NCBI GenBank assembly: GCA_964630665.1
Contig: CAZVVN010000025.1
Location: forward strand, 1 to 43,704
Reading direction: 5' to 3'
Source of the DNA: UBA9619 sp964630665
Lineage (GTDB): Bacteria > Pseudomonadota > Gammaproteobacteria > Arenicellales > UBA868
Length of the DNA: 43,704 nucleotides
The notes below the pieces were generated by a model. That model ran no database searches, was not told the origin of the DNA, and saw only the letters and a list, made by a program, of their open reading frames with translations. The position numbers and the translations under genes are program-made. Shown piece after piece: positions 1-8,847 of this stretch. Positions within the stretch are counted from its first letter, which is position 1. Each line of letters starts with the position of its first letter.

Positions 1-160
1 GCCGGGAACAACGCTGGTCGCTGATGCAGTGCTCGAACACTGCAGTGGACGCCTGGCACGTTACAAGCAACCAAAGCAGGTTCGCTTTGTCGATGTACTG
101 CCGCGCAATGCAACAGGGAAAGTCCTCAAGCGCGAGTTGACAGCCAAGTCAGAGGGCTGA
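1..160 (+). CDS. Acyl-CoA synthetase (AMP-binding), C-terminal end only
   Basis: The frame starting at base 2 is open from the left edge to a TGA at 158-160 and gives about 52 residues. It contains the stretch LPRNATGKVLKREL, the C-terminal A10-type motif of adenylate-forming enzymes. The lysine of TGK is the one that in this family contacts the acyl-adenylate. The enzyme would activate a carboxylic acid to its CoA thioester using ATP; the substrate cannot be read from the tail. The N-terminal domain and the start lie outside the window. It ends 16 bases before the stop codon of the convergent deacetylase-like gene. A second, complete acyl-CoA ligase follows at 1487. Confidence 0.85.
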   Translation, partial: PGTTLVADAVLEHCSGRLARYKQPKQVRFVDVLPRNATGKVLKRELTAKSEG

Positions 161-176
161 AGGTATTCGATTCAGT

Positions 177-1283
177 CTAAGCCTTCAGGATTTCAAGCAG
201 CGTTTCGGCCTCCTCCAGCACGGCCTCCTGGTGCGGCTGCAGCGCCTGCCCACCGATGGATTCAAAAATCTCAAGCGCCGGGTCATCTATGTTGGTCTTG
301 ATGCCGGAGAGCTCTTCGACGACGGCAAGACCCATGTACGGTACGGTCGAGCCGTCGTAGCCGCCTTCATGGCACATCATCAGACGGCCGTCACAGACCT
401 TATCCGCAGCACGCATCAGTTTTCCCGTGAGTTCCCGGTAACCCCGGGAATGCATCAGCTGCCGGCCGAGTGGATCGTGGATACCTGCATCGAATCCCGA
501 GGGCACAATGACCAGCTCGGGCGCAAAAGCTTCCAGTGCCGGTATCACCACCCGGTCAAAGGTCGCCTCGTAGGCCCCATAGCCCGAACCGGGCGGCAGC
601 GGAATGTTGAGATTGTATCCCTCGCCTGCCCCGCCGCCGCGCATCTCCATGCCGCCGCTGTACAGGGGGAACAGGTTCTGCTGATGAACGGAAATAGTCA
701 GTGCCCGAGGGTCTTCCCAGAACGCGGCTTCGGTTCCATTGCCATGATGGACATCCCAGTCCACATAGGCGATGCGTTCCAGGCCCCGATTATTCAACGC
801 ATGCAGACCGGCAATGGCGCCGTTGCAGAAGATGCAGAATCCCATGCCCATATCCGCCTTGGCATGGTGTCCCGGGGGCCTGACCAGTGCATAGCCATTG
901 TCAACGCGCTGGTCGAGCAGCGCATCCGCCAGTTCAATCACCCCACCAGCGGCGAGCAGGGCGATGTCATATGAGCCAACCCCCATCGGTGTACCCTTAC
1001 CGGCTTCACCTCCGGTTTTGTTCAGGGTTTTGATCTTCTCCAGGTACGCTGGTTCGTGGAGCATCAGAATTTCCGCTTCTGTCGCAGGTCGAGGCGACAC
1101 CGAAACCAGCTGTTCGGTGAGACCGGCAACATCCAGCAGGTTCTTGAACCTTCTTTTTGTCTCGGGGTTTTCCGAGTGCTCGTAGGGTTGTACGGTGAGG
1201 CCGGGGGGCATGACCCCGGCGTAATTGCCTGTGTTGTGCCACATGTAAAGCTCATGCCAGACCAGTCCTGTTTTGCGCGACAT
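177..1283 (-). CDS. Class II histone deacetylase family / acetylpolyamine amidohydrolase-like protein
   Basis: A 368-residue zinc-dependent deacetylase-fold protein. Visible motifs are RPPGHHAK (about 135-142, the paired active-site histidines), DWDVHHGNG (175-183, with D177 and H179 as expected zinc ligands), GFDAG (263-267, D265 the third ligand) and EGGYDG (306-311, Y309 as the catalytic tyrosine). Bacterial members remove acetyl groups from polyamines or other small amides; the substrate here is not known. The frame stays open 32 codons further upstream to an ATG at 1379. I chose the ATG at 1283 because family members typically begin at this TG-VWHE-YMWH-TG segment and a GGGGAAG sequence lies just upstream. 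It is convergent with the acyl-CoA synthetase tail and divergent from the ligase at 1487. Confidence 0.88.
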   Translation of the reverse strand: MSRKTGLVWHELYMWHNTGNYAGVMPPGLTVQPYEHSENPETKRRFKNLLDVAGLTEQLVSVSPRPATEAEILMLHEPAYLEKIKTLNKTGGEAGKGTPMGVGSYDIALLAAGGVIELADALLDQRVDNGYALVRPPGHHAKADMGMGFCIFCNGAIAGLHALNNRGLERIAYVDWDVHHGNGTEAAFWEDPRALTISVHQQNLFPLYSGGMEMRGGGAGEGYNLNIPLPPGSGYGAYEATFDRVVIPALEAFAPELVIVPSGFDAGIHDPLGRQLMHSRGYRELTGKLMRAADKVCDGRLMMCHEGGYDGSTVPYMGLAVVEELSGIKTNIDDPALEIFESIGGQALQPHQEAVLEEAETLLEILKA

Positions 1284-1486
1284 ACGCTTCCCCGGGTTCA
1301 GTGACTTGTTGCTCAGAATTCCGACCGATTTTAACGTGGAGTGATTCCGCTCGAAAAGCACCCGGCCATCGCAGGCCATGACTGTATGGCGTCAGCCCGC
1401 CCCACCGGCCGGCTTCAATCCTGACTGTCGATCTGATACCGTGTCGACGAAACTGATTTGCAGATTGTCATCACCGGCTGATCCCC

Positions 1487-3103
1487 ATGAACAGTGTGTT
1501 CGAAGTCTTCCAGGCCACCACCAGGCGCTGTCCGGAAGCGCCGTTTCTATGTGTGCCTGCCAGAGCAGAACGCGATTATTATCCACAAGGCGCCGAGTTT
1601 TCTTATCGCTGGATGGCCGAGCATGCCCTCGCGGCCGCCCGTTGCTATGCTGAAGTGGGCTATGGCCCTGGCCATCGCATCGCTCTGCTGCTCGAAAACC
1701 GCCCGGCATTTTTCGTCCACTACCTCGCACTCAACAGCATCGGCGTGTCGATCGTGCCGGTCAACCCGGACTACCGCCACGACGAGATCGTCTATCAGCT
1801 CGAACACGCCGATGCGGTACTCGCTGTTGGCATCTCAACGCGGCTTGCCGACCTGGAGAAAGCAAGCCGGGAATGCCCCCTGCAACCACCAGTCATCGAC
1901 CAAAGCATCTTGCCGGGGCAGAATCCACCCAGAGCGCTGACTGCCCGGAGGTCCTCCACGACAGCACCCGGGCGCGACACCGAGTGCGCGATGCTCTACA
2001 CCTCCGGCACCACCGGGCGACCCAAAGGCTGCATCCTCAGCAACGACTACTTCCTCACCGCCGGCGAGTGGTATCTGGCGTTGGGCGGGCAACTGACCAT
2101 GGAACCCGGCCGCGAGCGGGTACTCAACCCGCTGCCGCTCTATCACATGAATGCGCTCGCCGTGACCGCAACGGCCATGATGTGTTCGGGCAACTGCCTT
2201 ATCTCACCGGACCGTTTTCACCCGAAGAGCTGGTGGCAGGACGTCACCGCTACCCAGGCAACGGCGATCCACTACCTCGGCGTGGTACCGCCGCTGCTTC
2301 TCAACCAGCCGCCTGTTCCGGAAGAAACTCGGCACAGGGTCAAGTTCGGTCTCGGTGCGGGCATCGATCCCGATCACCACGCTGCTTTCGAGCGCCGCTT
2401 CGGTTTTCCCATGGTCGAGGTCTGGGGTATGACCGAAACCGGCCGGATCTACACCGACAACCACGAGCCGCGCGCGGTCGGCAGCCGTGCCTTCGGTCGG
2501 GCCGTCGCAGGCCTTGAAGCCCGAGTGGTCGACGAGCACGATCAGGACGTTGCACCCGGTACAGCGGGAGAGCTTCTTGTCCGACACAACGCAGATGATC
2601 CCCGCCGCGGCTTCTTCTCGGCCTATTACAAGAACGACAACGCCACCCGGAAGGCCTGGCACGACGGCTGGTTCCACACGGGTGATACGGTCCGCCAGGA
2701 TGAAAAGGGCATGCTCTATTTTGTCGACCGCAACAAGAACATCATCCGCCGGTCTGGTGAGAACATCTCTGCCGCCGAGGTCGAGGCCACGCTCCAGATT
2801 CACGAAACCGTCGCCCAGGCTGCAGTCATCGGCGTGCCCGACGAACTGCGCGAGGAAGAAGTGTTCGCCTGCATCGTCGTCATGCCGAGTGAAGAGACCG
2901 GAGAAGATAATGCACGGACTCTTTTCGACTGGTGCATGAACCGCCTGGCCTACTTCAAAGCGCCGGGCTACATACTGTTCTGTGACACCCTGCCGACCAC
3001 CGGGACCCAGAAAGTACAAAAGACCCAGATCTTCTCCACCGACACTGACCCACGCAGCCTGCCGGGAGTCATCGACTTCAGAGCGTACAAGCGCCGGGAC
3101 TAG
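1487..3103 (+). CDS. AMP-dependent acyl-CoA ligase (CaiC-like group)
   Basis: A complete 538-residue adenylate-forming ligase that would convert a carboxylate, ATP and CoA to an acyl-CoA. The phosphate-binding loop YTSGTTGRPKG is at about 171-181. A GMTETGR motif (A5) lies in the middle. The A7/A8 region reads DRNKNIIRRSGENISAAEVE, and the C-terminal TTGTQKVQK carries the candidate catalytic lysine K509. Overall it resembles the crotonobetaine/carnitine-CoA ligase group, but the substrate is not determined. The ATG at 1487 has no strong Shine-Dalgarno; it is chosen because the protein begins there at the usual family length. The upstream 203 bases are shared with the divergent deacetylase-like gene. 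Confidence 0.85.
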   Translation: MNSVFEVFQATTRRCPEAPFLCVPARAERDYYPQGAEFSYRWMAEHALAAARCYAEVGYGPGHRIALLLENRPAFFVHYLALNSIGVSIVPVNPDYRHDEIVYQLEHADAVLAVGISTRLADLEKASRECPLQPPVIDQSILPGQNPPRALTARRSSTTAPGRDTECAMLYTSGTTGRPKGCILSNDYFLTAGEWYLALGGQLTMEPGRERVLNPLPLYHMNALAVTATAMMCSGNCLISPDRFHPKSWWQDVTATQATAIHYLGVVPPLLLNQPPVPEETRHRVKFGLGAGIDPDHHAAFERRFGFPMVEVWGMTETGRIYTDNHEPRAVGSRAFGRAVAGLEARVVDEHDQDVAPGTAGELLVRHNADDPRRGFFSAYYKNDNATRKAWHDGWFHTGDTVRQDEKGMLYFVDRNKNIIRRSGENISAAEVEATLQIHETVAQAAVIGVPDELREEEVFACIVVMPSEETGEDNARTLFDWCMNRLAYFKAPGYILFCDTLPTTGTQKVQKTQIFSTDTDPRSLPGVIDFRAYKRRD

Positions 3104-3127
3104 CCGGCCAACCGGGCCACTTGCCGA

Positions 3128-3155
3128 TTGACGGGTGGAATATGCGCCCTATCAT
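3128..3155 (+). promoter_or_regulatory. Candidate sigma-70 promoter for the MetF-like gene
   Basis: TTGACG (3128-3133) and TATCAT (3150-3155) are separated by 16 bases. Each differs from the consensus hexamer at one position or so. The element lies in the 118-bp gap between the acyl-CoA ligase stop and the MetF-like start, about 66 bases upstream of that ATG. This would give the MetF-like gene its own transcript. Read by eye only. Confidence 0.45.
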
Positions 3156-3221
3156 GTCGGCACCCACCGGACCTCCAAACCGGAACCGGTTGTCTGATCA
3201 CACCAACGGGAGGCAAACACT

Positions 3222-4100
3222 ATGGGCAGACTGGCCGAGGCCCTTAAAGATTCATCGTTTATCGTGACCGGCGAGCTTACGCCGCCCAAAGGCACTGACC
3301 TTGGTGACCTCTTCGACAAAGCCGAACTGCTGCGCGAACAGGTGACGGCATTCAATCTGACCGAGTCACACGCCGCCCGCATGGCCATGGACCCGGTGGC
3401 GGTCGGGCACCTGCTGATCGACCGGGGAATCGAGCCGATCGTGCAGATGACCTCGCGCGACAAAAACCGCCTGGCGATTCAGGCCAGCATCCTCGGTGCC
3501 GCCGCGCTTGGCATCTCCAACGTTGTCTTCATGGGTGGAGACCCGCCAAAGAACGGTGATCATCCCGATGCCAAGCCGGTTTTTGACCTTTTTGCCTCAC
3601 AGCTGCTGGAGGCAGCCTCCGGCCTTAACCAAGGCAACGATCTGACAGGCAACCGGCTCAAGGGCTCACCGCAACTGACCATCGGCGCCGTCGCAAACCC
3701 GGGCGCAAACGATCTCGATACCGAGCTCGACAACATGCACCGAAAAGCTGATGCCGGCGCGGAGTTCTTCCAGACCCAGGCGGTCTACGACACACAGGCC
3801 TTTGGCCGCTTCATGGACAGGGCCAAATCCGACAAGCCCGTTCTGGCCGGCATCATTCCCATCAAGTCGGTCAAGATGGCCCAGTACATGAACGACAGGA
3901 TCCCCGGTGTCGATATCCCGCAGAAGCTGATCGACAGAATCGACTCGGCAGGTGACGACCCAGCACAGATCGCCGAGGTCAGCATCGAGATCGCCAGCAG
4001 CACGGTTCGTGCGCTGCGTTCGATGACGAGCGGCGTACACGTGATGGCCATCGGCTGGGAAGACAAGATCCCGGCGATTCTCGACCGATCGTCGGCTTGA
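3222..4100 (+). CDS. Methylenetetrahydrofolate reductase family protein (MetF-like)
   Basis: 292 residues, the usual length for a bacterial single-domain FAD-dependent methylenetetrahydrofolate reductase. These reduce 5,10-methylene-THF to 5-methyl-THF. The N-terminal segment VTGELTPPKG matches the family's first strand; E18 is placed like the catalytic glutamate. Further matches are MTSRDKNRLAIQA, the FMGGDPP loop at about 105-112 and the AGAEFFQTQAVYD segment. The start has a clear GGGAGG eight to nine bases upstream. It is not next to metH or other methionine genes. It could serve to dispose of one-carbon units from the demethylating enzymes at 19457-23446, but that link is inference. A divergent paralogue with another role cannot be excluded. 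Confidence 0.8.
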   Translation: MGRLAEALKDSSFIVTGELTPPKGTDLGDLFDKAELLREQVTAFNLTESHAARMAMDPVAVGHLLIDRGIEPIVQMTSRDKNRLAIQASILGAAALGISNVVFMGGDPPKNGDHPDAKPVFDLFASQLLEAASGLNQGNDLTGNRLKGSPQLTIGAVANPGANDLDTELDNMHRKADAGAEFFQTQAVYDTQAFGRFMDRAKSDKPVLAGIIPIKSVKMAQYMNDRIPGVDIPQKLIDRIDSAGDDPAQIAEVSIEIASSTVRALRSMTSGVHVMAIGWEDKIPAILDRSSA

Positions 4101-4131
4101 CACGCCCTGCCCCGTCCCGGCTGTCTCTCAC

Positions 4132-4153
4132 CTGAGCGCGACCAGCGCTCCAG
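4132..4153 (+). terminator. Stem-loop between MetF-like gene and leuB
   Basis: CTGAGCGC pairs with GCGCTCCAG around a GACCA loop, giving eight pairs with one bulged C. It is followed by TTAAATA rather than a uniform U-tract, so it may be a weak intrinsic terminator for the MetF-like gene. It sits 20 bases before the GTG start of leuB and could also affect leuB translation. Confidence 0.35.
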
Positions 4154-4172
4154 TTAAATAACAGCTCCTGCC

Positions 4173-5315
4173 GTGGCCGACACCTACCGGGTTCTGGTTC
4201 TGGGCGGTGATGGCATCGGACCCGAGGTCACTGCCGCGGCCGTGTCGATCCTGACCCACACCGCACACCTTAGCGGCCTGACAATCGAGATCGAAGAGGA
4301 TCTGCTCGGCGGCGCTGCCTACGACCGGCATGGCGTCTTCTGTACCGACCAGACCCTTGACAGGGCCCTGGGGTCGCATGCGGTGCTGGTTGGCGCGGTC
4401 GGCGGACCGAACTGGGATGGTATTCAGCGAGGCGGTACGGCAGCGGAACAGGATGGTCTGATGCGACTGCGCCAGGCGCTGGCTGTGTATGCCGGGATGC
4501 GACCAGCTCGGCACTGGCCTTCGCTGACAGCAACCACGCCTTTTAAGCCAGGCCTTGCCGACCATGCCGATGTGATTGTCGTGCGCGAACTCTGTGGCGG
4601 TGCGTTTTTCGCCGAGCCGCGCGGTATTGAACCCATCGAAGGTGGTGGGTACCGTGCTTTCGATACCAATCTCTACACTACGGCCGAGATCGAACGCATC
4701 GCCCGGGTCGCTTTTGAACTCGCCGGGCGGCGCCGAGGCCAGGTCACCTCGATCGACAAAGCCAATGTCATGGAGAGCTACGTGCTTTGGCGACAGGTGG
4801 TTGAGACTATCGGCCAAGAGGAATACCCCGATATCGAACTCGAAGTGCTCTACGCAGACAATGCCGCCTACCAGCTGATGCGCCAGCCGGCCCACTTCGA
4901 CGTGATCCTCGGTGATAACCTGTTCGGTGACCTGTTCTCGGATCTCGCCGGCACGATCTCGGGCTCGCTGGGGATGCTGCCGTCTGCTTCGCTGCCCGGA
5001 TTTTCCACCGCGGAGGAAGGTCTAGGTACAGCAATCTATGAGCCAGTGCACGGTTCGGCACCTGAGATCAGCGGCCGCGGAATCGCCAACCCGATGGGCG
5101 CCATTCTCAGCGTTGCGATGATGTACGAGTTCAGCTTTGGCAGGCCCGACCTCAGCCGCGCCATCGAACGGGCCGTGGAACTGACTCTTGACGAGGGCTT
5201 CCTGACGCCTGATGTGGGCGGGACAGACACCACGGCCTCTGTGACCGCGCGGGTGATCGATCACCTTGCGACCACCCTGGCCCGACATACCGGTCCAGCG
5301 ATCCAGACCGTCTGA
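4173..5315 (+). CDS. leuB: 3-isopropylmalate dehydrogenase-like (LeuB family)
   Basis: 380 residues of the isocitrate/isopropylmalate dehydrogenase family. LeuB oxidises and decarboxylates 3-isopropylmalate with NAD+ to 2-oxoisocaproate in leucine synthesis. Visible are GGDGIGPEV near the N-terminus, the VVRELCGGAFFAEPRG loop, DKANVMES, the metal/substrate segment DVILGDNLFGDLFSDLAG, and YEPVHGSAPEISGRGIANP for the NAD-binding loop. The start is GTG; an in-frame TAA 18 bases upstream and the absence of an ATG near the motif make it the only reasonable choice. No leuA, leuC or leuD is nearby, so it could be a paralogue acting on another 2-hydroxy-dicarboxylate such as tartrate or a malate analogue. 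Confidence 0.82.
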   Translation: MADTYRVLVLGGDGIGPEVTAAAVSILTHTAHLSGLTIEIEEDLLGGAAYDRHGVFCTDQTLDRALGSHAVLVGAVGGPNWDGIQRGGTAAEQDGLMRLRQALAVYAGMRPARHWPSLTATTPFKPGLADHADVIVVRELCGGAFFAEPRGIEPIEGGGYRAFDTNLYTTAEIERIARVAFELAGRRRGQVTSIDKANVMESYVLWRQVVETIGQEEYPDIELEVLYADNAAYQLMRQPAHFDVILGDNLFGDLFSDLAGTISGSLGMLPSASLPGFSTAEEGLGTAIYEPVHGSAPEISGRGIANPMGAILSVAMMYEFSFGRPDLSRAIERAVELTLDEGFLTPDVGGTDTTASVTARVIDHLATTLARHTGPAIQTV

Positions 5316-5527
5316 CCACAATCGCCACGGTCGCTACCCGGACTGCTCAGCTTTCCTTACTTCTGGTGCCAAAATCGAACGATGGTTGTGGCCAGGCTTA
5401 CCCCCCGGGAGTACCCTGATTCGAGTACCCTTACGTGCTATCGGCCTGGGCCCGAACCTGGCTTCACTTGGATCCGTCCGAACCCGGACTCAATCAAAGA
5501 AAATAAGCAACTAAGGAGACAAGCAGT

Positions 5528-7138
5528 ATGACGAGACCGGTGACCTGCGGTGAATCACTGATTGCACTGCTCGAGTCTTACGGGGTGGATACCGTTTTTG
5601 GTATCCCCGGGGTCCACACCCTCGACCTCTACCGCGGCCTTGCCGACAGCAACATCCGGCACGTACAGGCCCGCAATGAACAGGGTGCGGGCTTCATGGC
5701 GGACGGCTATGCCCGTTTGAGCGGCAAACCGGGCGTCTGCATCCTGATCTCCGGCCCCGGAGTCACCAACGCTTGCACACCCATGGGACAGTCCTTTGCC
5801 GACTCGATTCCAGTCCTCGTGATCTCCAGCACCACGGCGAGTGACAGCCTGGGCAAGGGCTGGGGCTGCCTGCACGAGGTCACTGACCTGGAATCTGTGA
5901 CCCGGCCGCTGACTGCGCTCAGCGCCACAGCCGGGTCTGCCGGTGTACTTGAGGGACTCATCGCCCAGGCGTTTTCTATTTTCGCCGCCGAACGGCCCCG
6001 CCCCGTGCACATCGCCATACCGATCGATGTGTTGGCAGAAAACGTGTCCGGCACATGGCAGGTCCGCCAGCCGCCCGACCGGCCCGTGCCAGCCGCCGAC
6101 ACCATAGGCCAGGCTGCCGCAATGCTGCGCCGGGCTGACCGCCCGGTCATTTATGCCGGCGGGGGTGCAGCAGGCGCTGCCCAGACGCTGACCCGCATTG
6201 CCGAACGGCTGGATGCCGCGGTTATCACCACCAACGCCGGCAAGGGAGTAGTACCGGATTCACACCCGTTATGTCTGGGCGGAGGAATCGTCCGCGCTCC
6301 CGTTAGAACATTCCTCTCCCAGGCAGACGTTGTTCTTGCGATCGGCACCGAGATCTCCGAGACCGACAGCTTCGTCCCGAAGCTGTCACTCACGGGACAG
6401 CTGATCCGTATCGACATCGACTCCCGGAAGATCAACGATCTCTATCCCGCCGACATCGGCATCGTGGGTGACGCGGCGACCGCTGCGACTCAACTGCTGG
6501 AGGCACTGGGGCCAGAAGATACCGCTCGAGGCACCGCCGAGATGGTCAGCGTCGTGCACCGCTCGATGTTCGATACACTCTCGGACAGCGAATCCCGCCA
6601 CATCCGCATGCTGAAGGTCCTGCGTGAGACCCTGCCGGACGATGCGGTAATCGCCGGGGATATCTGCCAGGTGATCTATACCGGCGCCTTTGCCTATCCC
6701 GTGGAGCGGCCCAGGCAGTGGCACTACCCGGCCGGCTACTGCACCCTGGGCTGCGGTCTGCCCAACGGAATCGGCGGCAAGCTGGCGCTGGGTGACACAC
6801 CGGTGGTGGTGGTGGCCGGCGACGGTGGTTTCATGTTTACGATGCAGGAACTGGTGACGGCTGCGGAGCTGGAGCTGGCTCTGCCGATCATCGTGTGGAA
6901 CAACGCCGGTCTCAAGCAGATCCGTGACGATATGGCGAGCCGCGAGATCCCGGCAACCGGCGTCAACGGCATCAATCCGGATTTCATGCAGTTGGCAGGC
7001 GCCTGCGGCTGCCGCGCGACGCGGCCGGAGAACGAAGAGGATTTCAGGGATTCTGTGAAGGGTGCGCTGGCGGCTTCAGGACCGACCCTGATCGAGGTCA
7101 CCGAAGAAAGCCCCTGGCTGGCAGACGGCCGACCCTGA
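5528..7138 (+). CDS. Thiamine-diphosphate enzyme, probable 5-guanidino-2-oxopentanoate decarboxylase type
   Basis: A 536-residue enzyme of the acetolactate synthase/2-oxoacid decarboxylase superfamily. The catalytic glutamate is E51 in ARNEQGAGFMADGYAR. The diphosphate/Mg motif begins at G431-D432-G433 and ends at N458-N459. Domain order is Pyr (about 1-170), central nucleotide-fold (190-330) and PP (370-530). The N-terminal pattern, with VFGIPGVHTLDLYRGL, resembles proteins annotated as 5-guanidino-2-oxopentanoate decarboxylase (AruI) of the arginine transaminase pathway. That name is from family resemblance only. AAGGAGAC lies about nine bases before the ATG, a strong ribosome site. A 212-bp leader separates it from leuB. 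Confidence 0.78.
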   Translation: MTRPVTCGESLIALLESYGVDTVFGIPGVHTLDLYRGLADSNIRHVQARNEQGAGFMADGYARLSGKPGVCILISGPGVTNACTPMGQSFADSIPVLVISSTTASDSLGKGWGCLHEVTDLESVTRPLTALSATAGSAGVLEGLIAQAFSIFAAERPRPVHIAIPIDVLAENVSGTWQVRQPPDRPVPAADTIGQAAAMLRRADRPVIYAGGGAAGAAQTLTRIAERLDAAVITTNAGKGVVPDSHPLCLGGGIVRAPVRTFLSQADVVLAIGTEISETDSFVPKLSLTGQLIRIDIDSRKINDLYPADIGIVGDAATAATQLLEALGPEDTARGTAEMVSVVHRSMFDTLSDSESRHIRMLKVLRETLPDDAVIAGDICQVIYTGAFAYPVERPRQWHYPAGYCTLGCGLPNGIGGKLALGDTPVVVVAGDGGFMFTMQELVTAAELELALPIIVWNNAGLKQIRDDMASREIPATGVNGINPDFMQLAGACGCRATRPENEEDFRDSVKGALAASGPTLIEVTEESPWLADGRP

Positions 7139-7169
7139 CAGTCCCAGACATGAAGACCTGTCAGGACTT

Positions 7170-7200
7170 CGCTGGCGGAACGTGCATAACTCTGCCAGCG
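7170..7200. terminator. Stem-loop between convergent genes
   Basis: CGCTGGC (7170-7176) pairs perfectly with GCCAGCG (7194-7200). Three more inner pairs (GGA with TCT, one G-U) give a ten-pair stem with an 11-base loop. It lies between the convergent stops of the decarboxylase (7138) and the reductase (7263), so it could terminate both transcripts. No U-tract follows on either strand. Confidence 0.4.
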
Positions 7201-7262
7201 GACAGCGCCCGGCCTGGCTCGATTCCTGTAATGACCAACTCAACGAGCGGGCGTAGTCTCGG

Positions 7263-8567
7263 TTACAGATCCAGGATCAGGGTCTCTCCAGCCGCCGCCC
7301 GCGACACACAGATCATGATCGTCTGATTAGCCTCTTTCTCGGCGCTGCTCAGCACATGATCACGATGTTCTGCCCGGCCACCGAGCAGGCGCGTCTGACA
7401 GCAGCTGCACAACCCGTCCTCACACGAGGTCTCCACCGCATGCCCGGCCTCGCGGACCACCTCGAGAATGGACTTGTCCTCGGGTACGGTCAGAGTGGTT
7501 TTCTGGCGCGACAGGAAAATGTCGAAGGCTTCGTTGTCCCGCGCCGGCGGCTCAGCATCCAGCGAAAAAAACTCGGCGTGGAAAAGCCCTTCGTTACGGT
7601 GAGACGAGTGAGTCCTCGCGGCATCCACCAGGCCGGAGGGACCACAAACATAAAGATGATCCGACCCGGACAGCGTGCCCAGCACTGCCTGCAGGTCGAT
7701 CCCCCTGGAGGGATCACCGCCGTCGTGATGAAAGGTCACGCGGTCACTGAATACTGACTTCACTTCCTCGGTGAAGGGTGTCTCGGCCTCGCTCGGGGTA
7801 CAGTAATGCAGATGAAATTCGGCGGCCCGGCGTCTCAATTCATGACCCATACCCAGCAGCGGCGTGATGCCGATGCCCCCGGCGATCAAGGTGTGACTGT
7901 CCGCCTCATCGGCCAGCGCGAAACTGCCGCGTGGCTGCGACGCAGTCAGTTCGTCACCCACTTTGACGTTGTCGAAGATCCATTGCGAGCCGCCGCGGCT
8001 GTCGGCCTCACAGCGCACCCCCACGACGTAGCGCCCATGGTCGGCCGGGTCGCCGGCCAGTGAATAGGAGCGGCGCAGACCCTCCGGATTAAAAAGATCG
8101 ATATGCGCGCCGGCCGTGTAGGCCGGAAGATCACCGCCGTCACGGGCAGCCAGTTCGTAGCGCTTGACGTCGGGCGCCGTTATCGAGACCGAACGCACGG
8201 TCAGCGTCAAGCGGGGCGGTTCAGAAGGGGCTGGCAGGGTCTGGCCCGGTTTGAGGAGCAGCCGCTTGACATGCTCGCCACCCAGCACGTGCCGGTCCAG
8301 TATCTCGTCTATGTCCTGTCGGGTCGAATAGGTATACCAGACTCCTTCGGGATAGATGACCATGGCCGGTCCGAGTTCACAGCGTTCCAGACAACCGCTT
8401 TTGTTCATCCGCACCCGGCTGCCAAGACCCAGCTCCTTACCTCTGGCTTTCATGTAGGCCTGCAGAGGCTGCGCGCCACGGGCGCTGCAGGAACCACGCG
8501 GATGCCCCGGCCCGCGTTCGTTGATGCAGCAGAACACATGGATATCGTAGTGAAGATCAGTGGCCAC
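7263..8567 (-). CDS. Three-domain iron-sulfur flavoreductase: thioredoxin-like ferredoxin + FNR + plant-type ferredoxin
   Basis: 434 residues in three parts. Residues 1-100 match the thioredoxin-like [2Fe-2S] ferredoxin fold, with cysteines C13 or C14, C27, C59 and C63 (FCCINERG, GSCSARG, SGCLERCELGP). Residues 115-335 are a ferredoxin-NADP reductase-type module with RRSYSL (165-170) for the flavin, GGIGITP (230-236) and CGPSGLV for the nucleotide. Residues 345-434 are a plant-type [2Fe-2S] ferredoxin with C382-X4-C387-X2-C390-X29-C420. The last two parts equal a phthalate-dioxygenase-reductase/VanB electron donor. Such reductases pass electrons from NAD(P)H to Rieske oxygenases or P450s, but no oxygenase is adjacent. 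The start is GTG without a visible Shine-Dalgarno, so the exact N-terminus is less certain. Confidence 0.85.
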   Translation of the reverse strand: MATDLHYDIHVFCCINERGPGHPRGSCSARGAQPLQAYMKARGKELGLGSRVRMNKSGCLERCELGPAMVIYPEGVWYTYSTRQDIDEILDRHVLGGEHVKRLLLKPGQTLPAPSEPPRLTLTVRSVSITAPDVKRYELAARDGGDLPAYTAGAHIDLFNPEGLRRSYSLAGDPADHGRYVVGVRCEADSRGGSQWIFDNVKVGDELTASQPRGSFALADEADSHTLIAGGIGITPLLGMGHELRRRAAEFHLHYCTPSEAETPFTEEVKSVFSDRVTFHHDGGDPSRGIDLQAVLGTLSGSDHLYVCGPSGLVDAARTHSSHRNEGLFHAEFFSLDAEPPARDNEAFDIFLSRQKTTLTVPEDKSILEVVREAGHAVETSCEDGLCSCCQTRLLGGRAEHRDHVLSSAEKEANQTIMICVSRAAAGETLILDL

Positions 8568-8847
8568 TATCGGGAAGGTGAACTCTGGTTAAACGTTGAA
8601 GTCGGTGACATGCCCGCTTGCAAAGAACAGTTTCTCGCGTATCACGGGGACTGATCCAAAACTCGGGCAGTCCCTTTTGTATTACAGGACCGGAGTAAAC
8701 ACAACCCTGTTAAGGTTCCGGTTGAACGGATCGTCGATTCTGCAGCAAGTGATGCTGGGCTTGATTCATTCGCGGGTTGCGGGCCGGCTGGAACATGGCA
8801 CACTAACCCCTGGTGTCCATCAAGGCCCGCCTGTTACTTGGAATCCG

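Noticed and set aside
231..974. 247-codon plus-strand ORF opposite the deacetylase-like gene
   Set aside because: Antisense shadow in GC-rich coding DNA; the opposite strand carries clear catalytic motifs.
5411..5437. Direct repeat GAGTACCCT twice, 14 bases apart, upstream of the decarboxylase
   Set aside because: Too short and without promoter context to claim a regulatory site.
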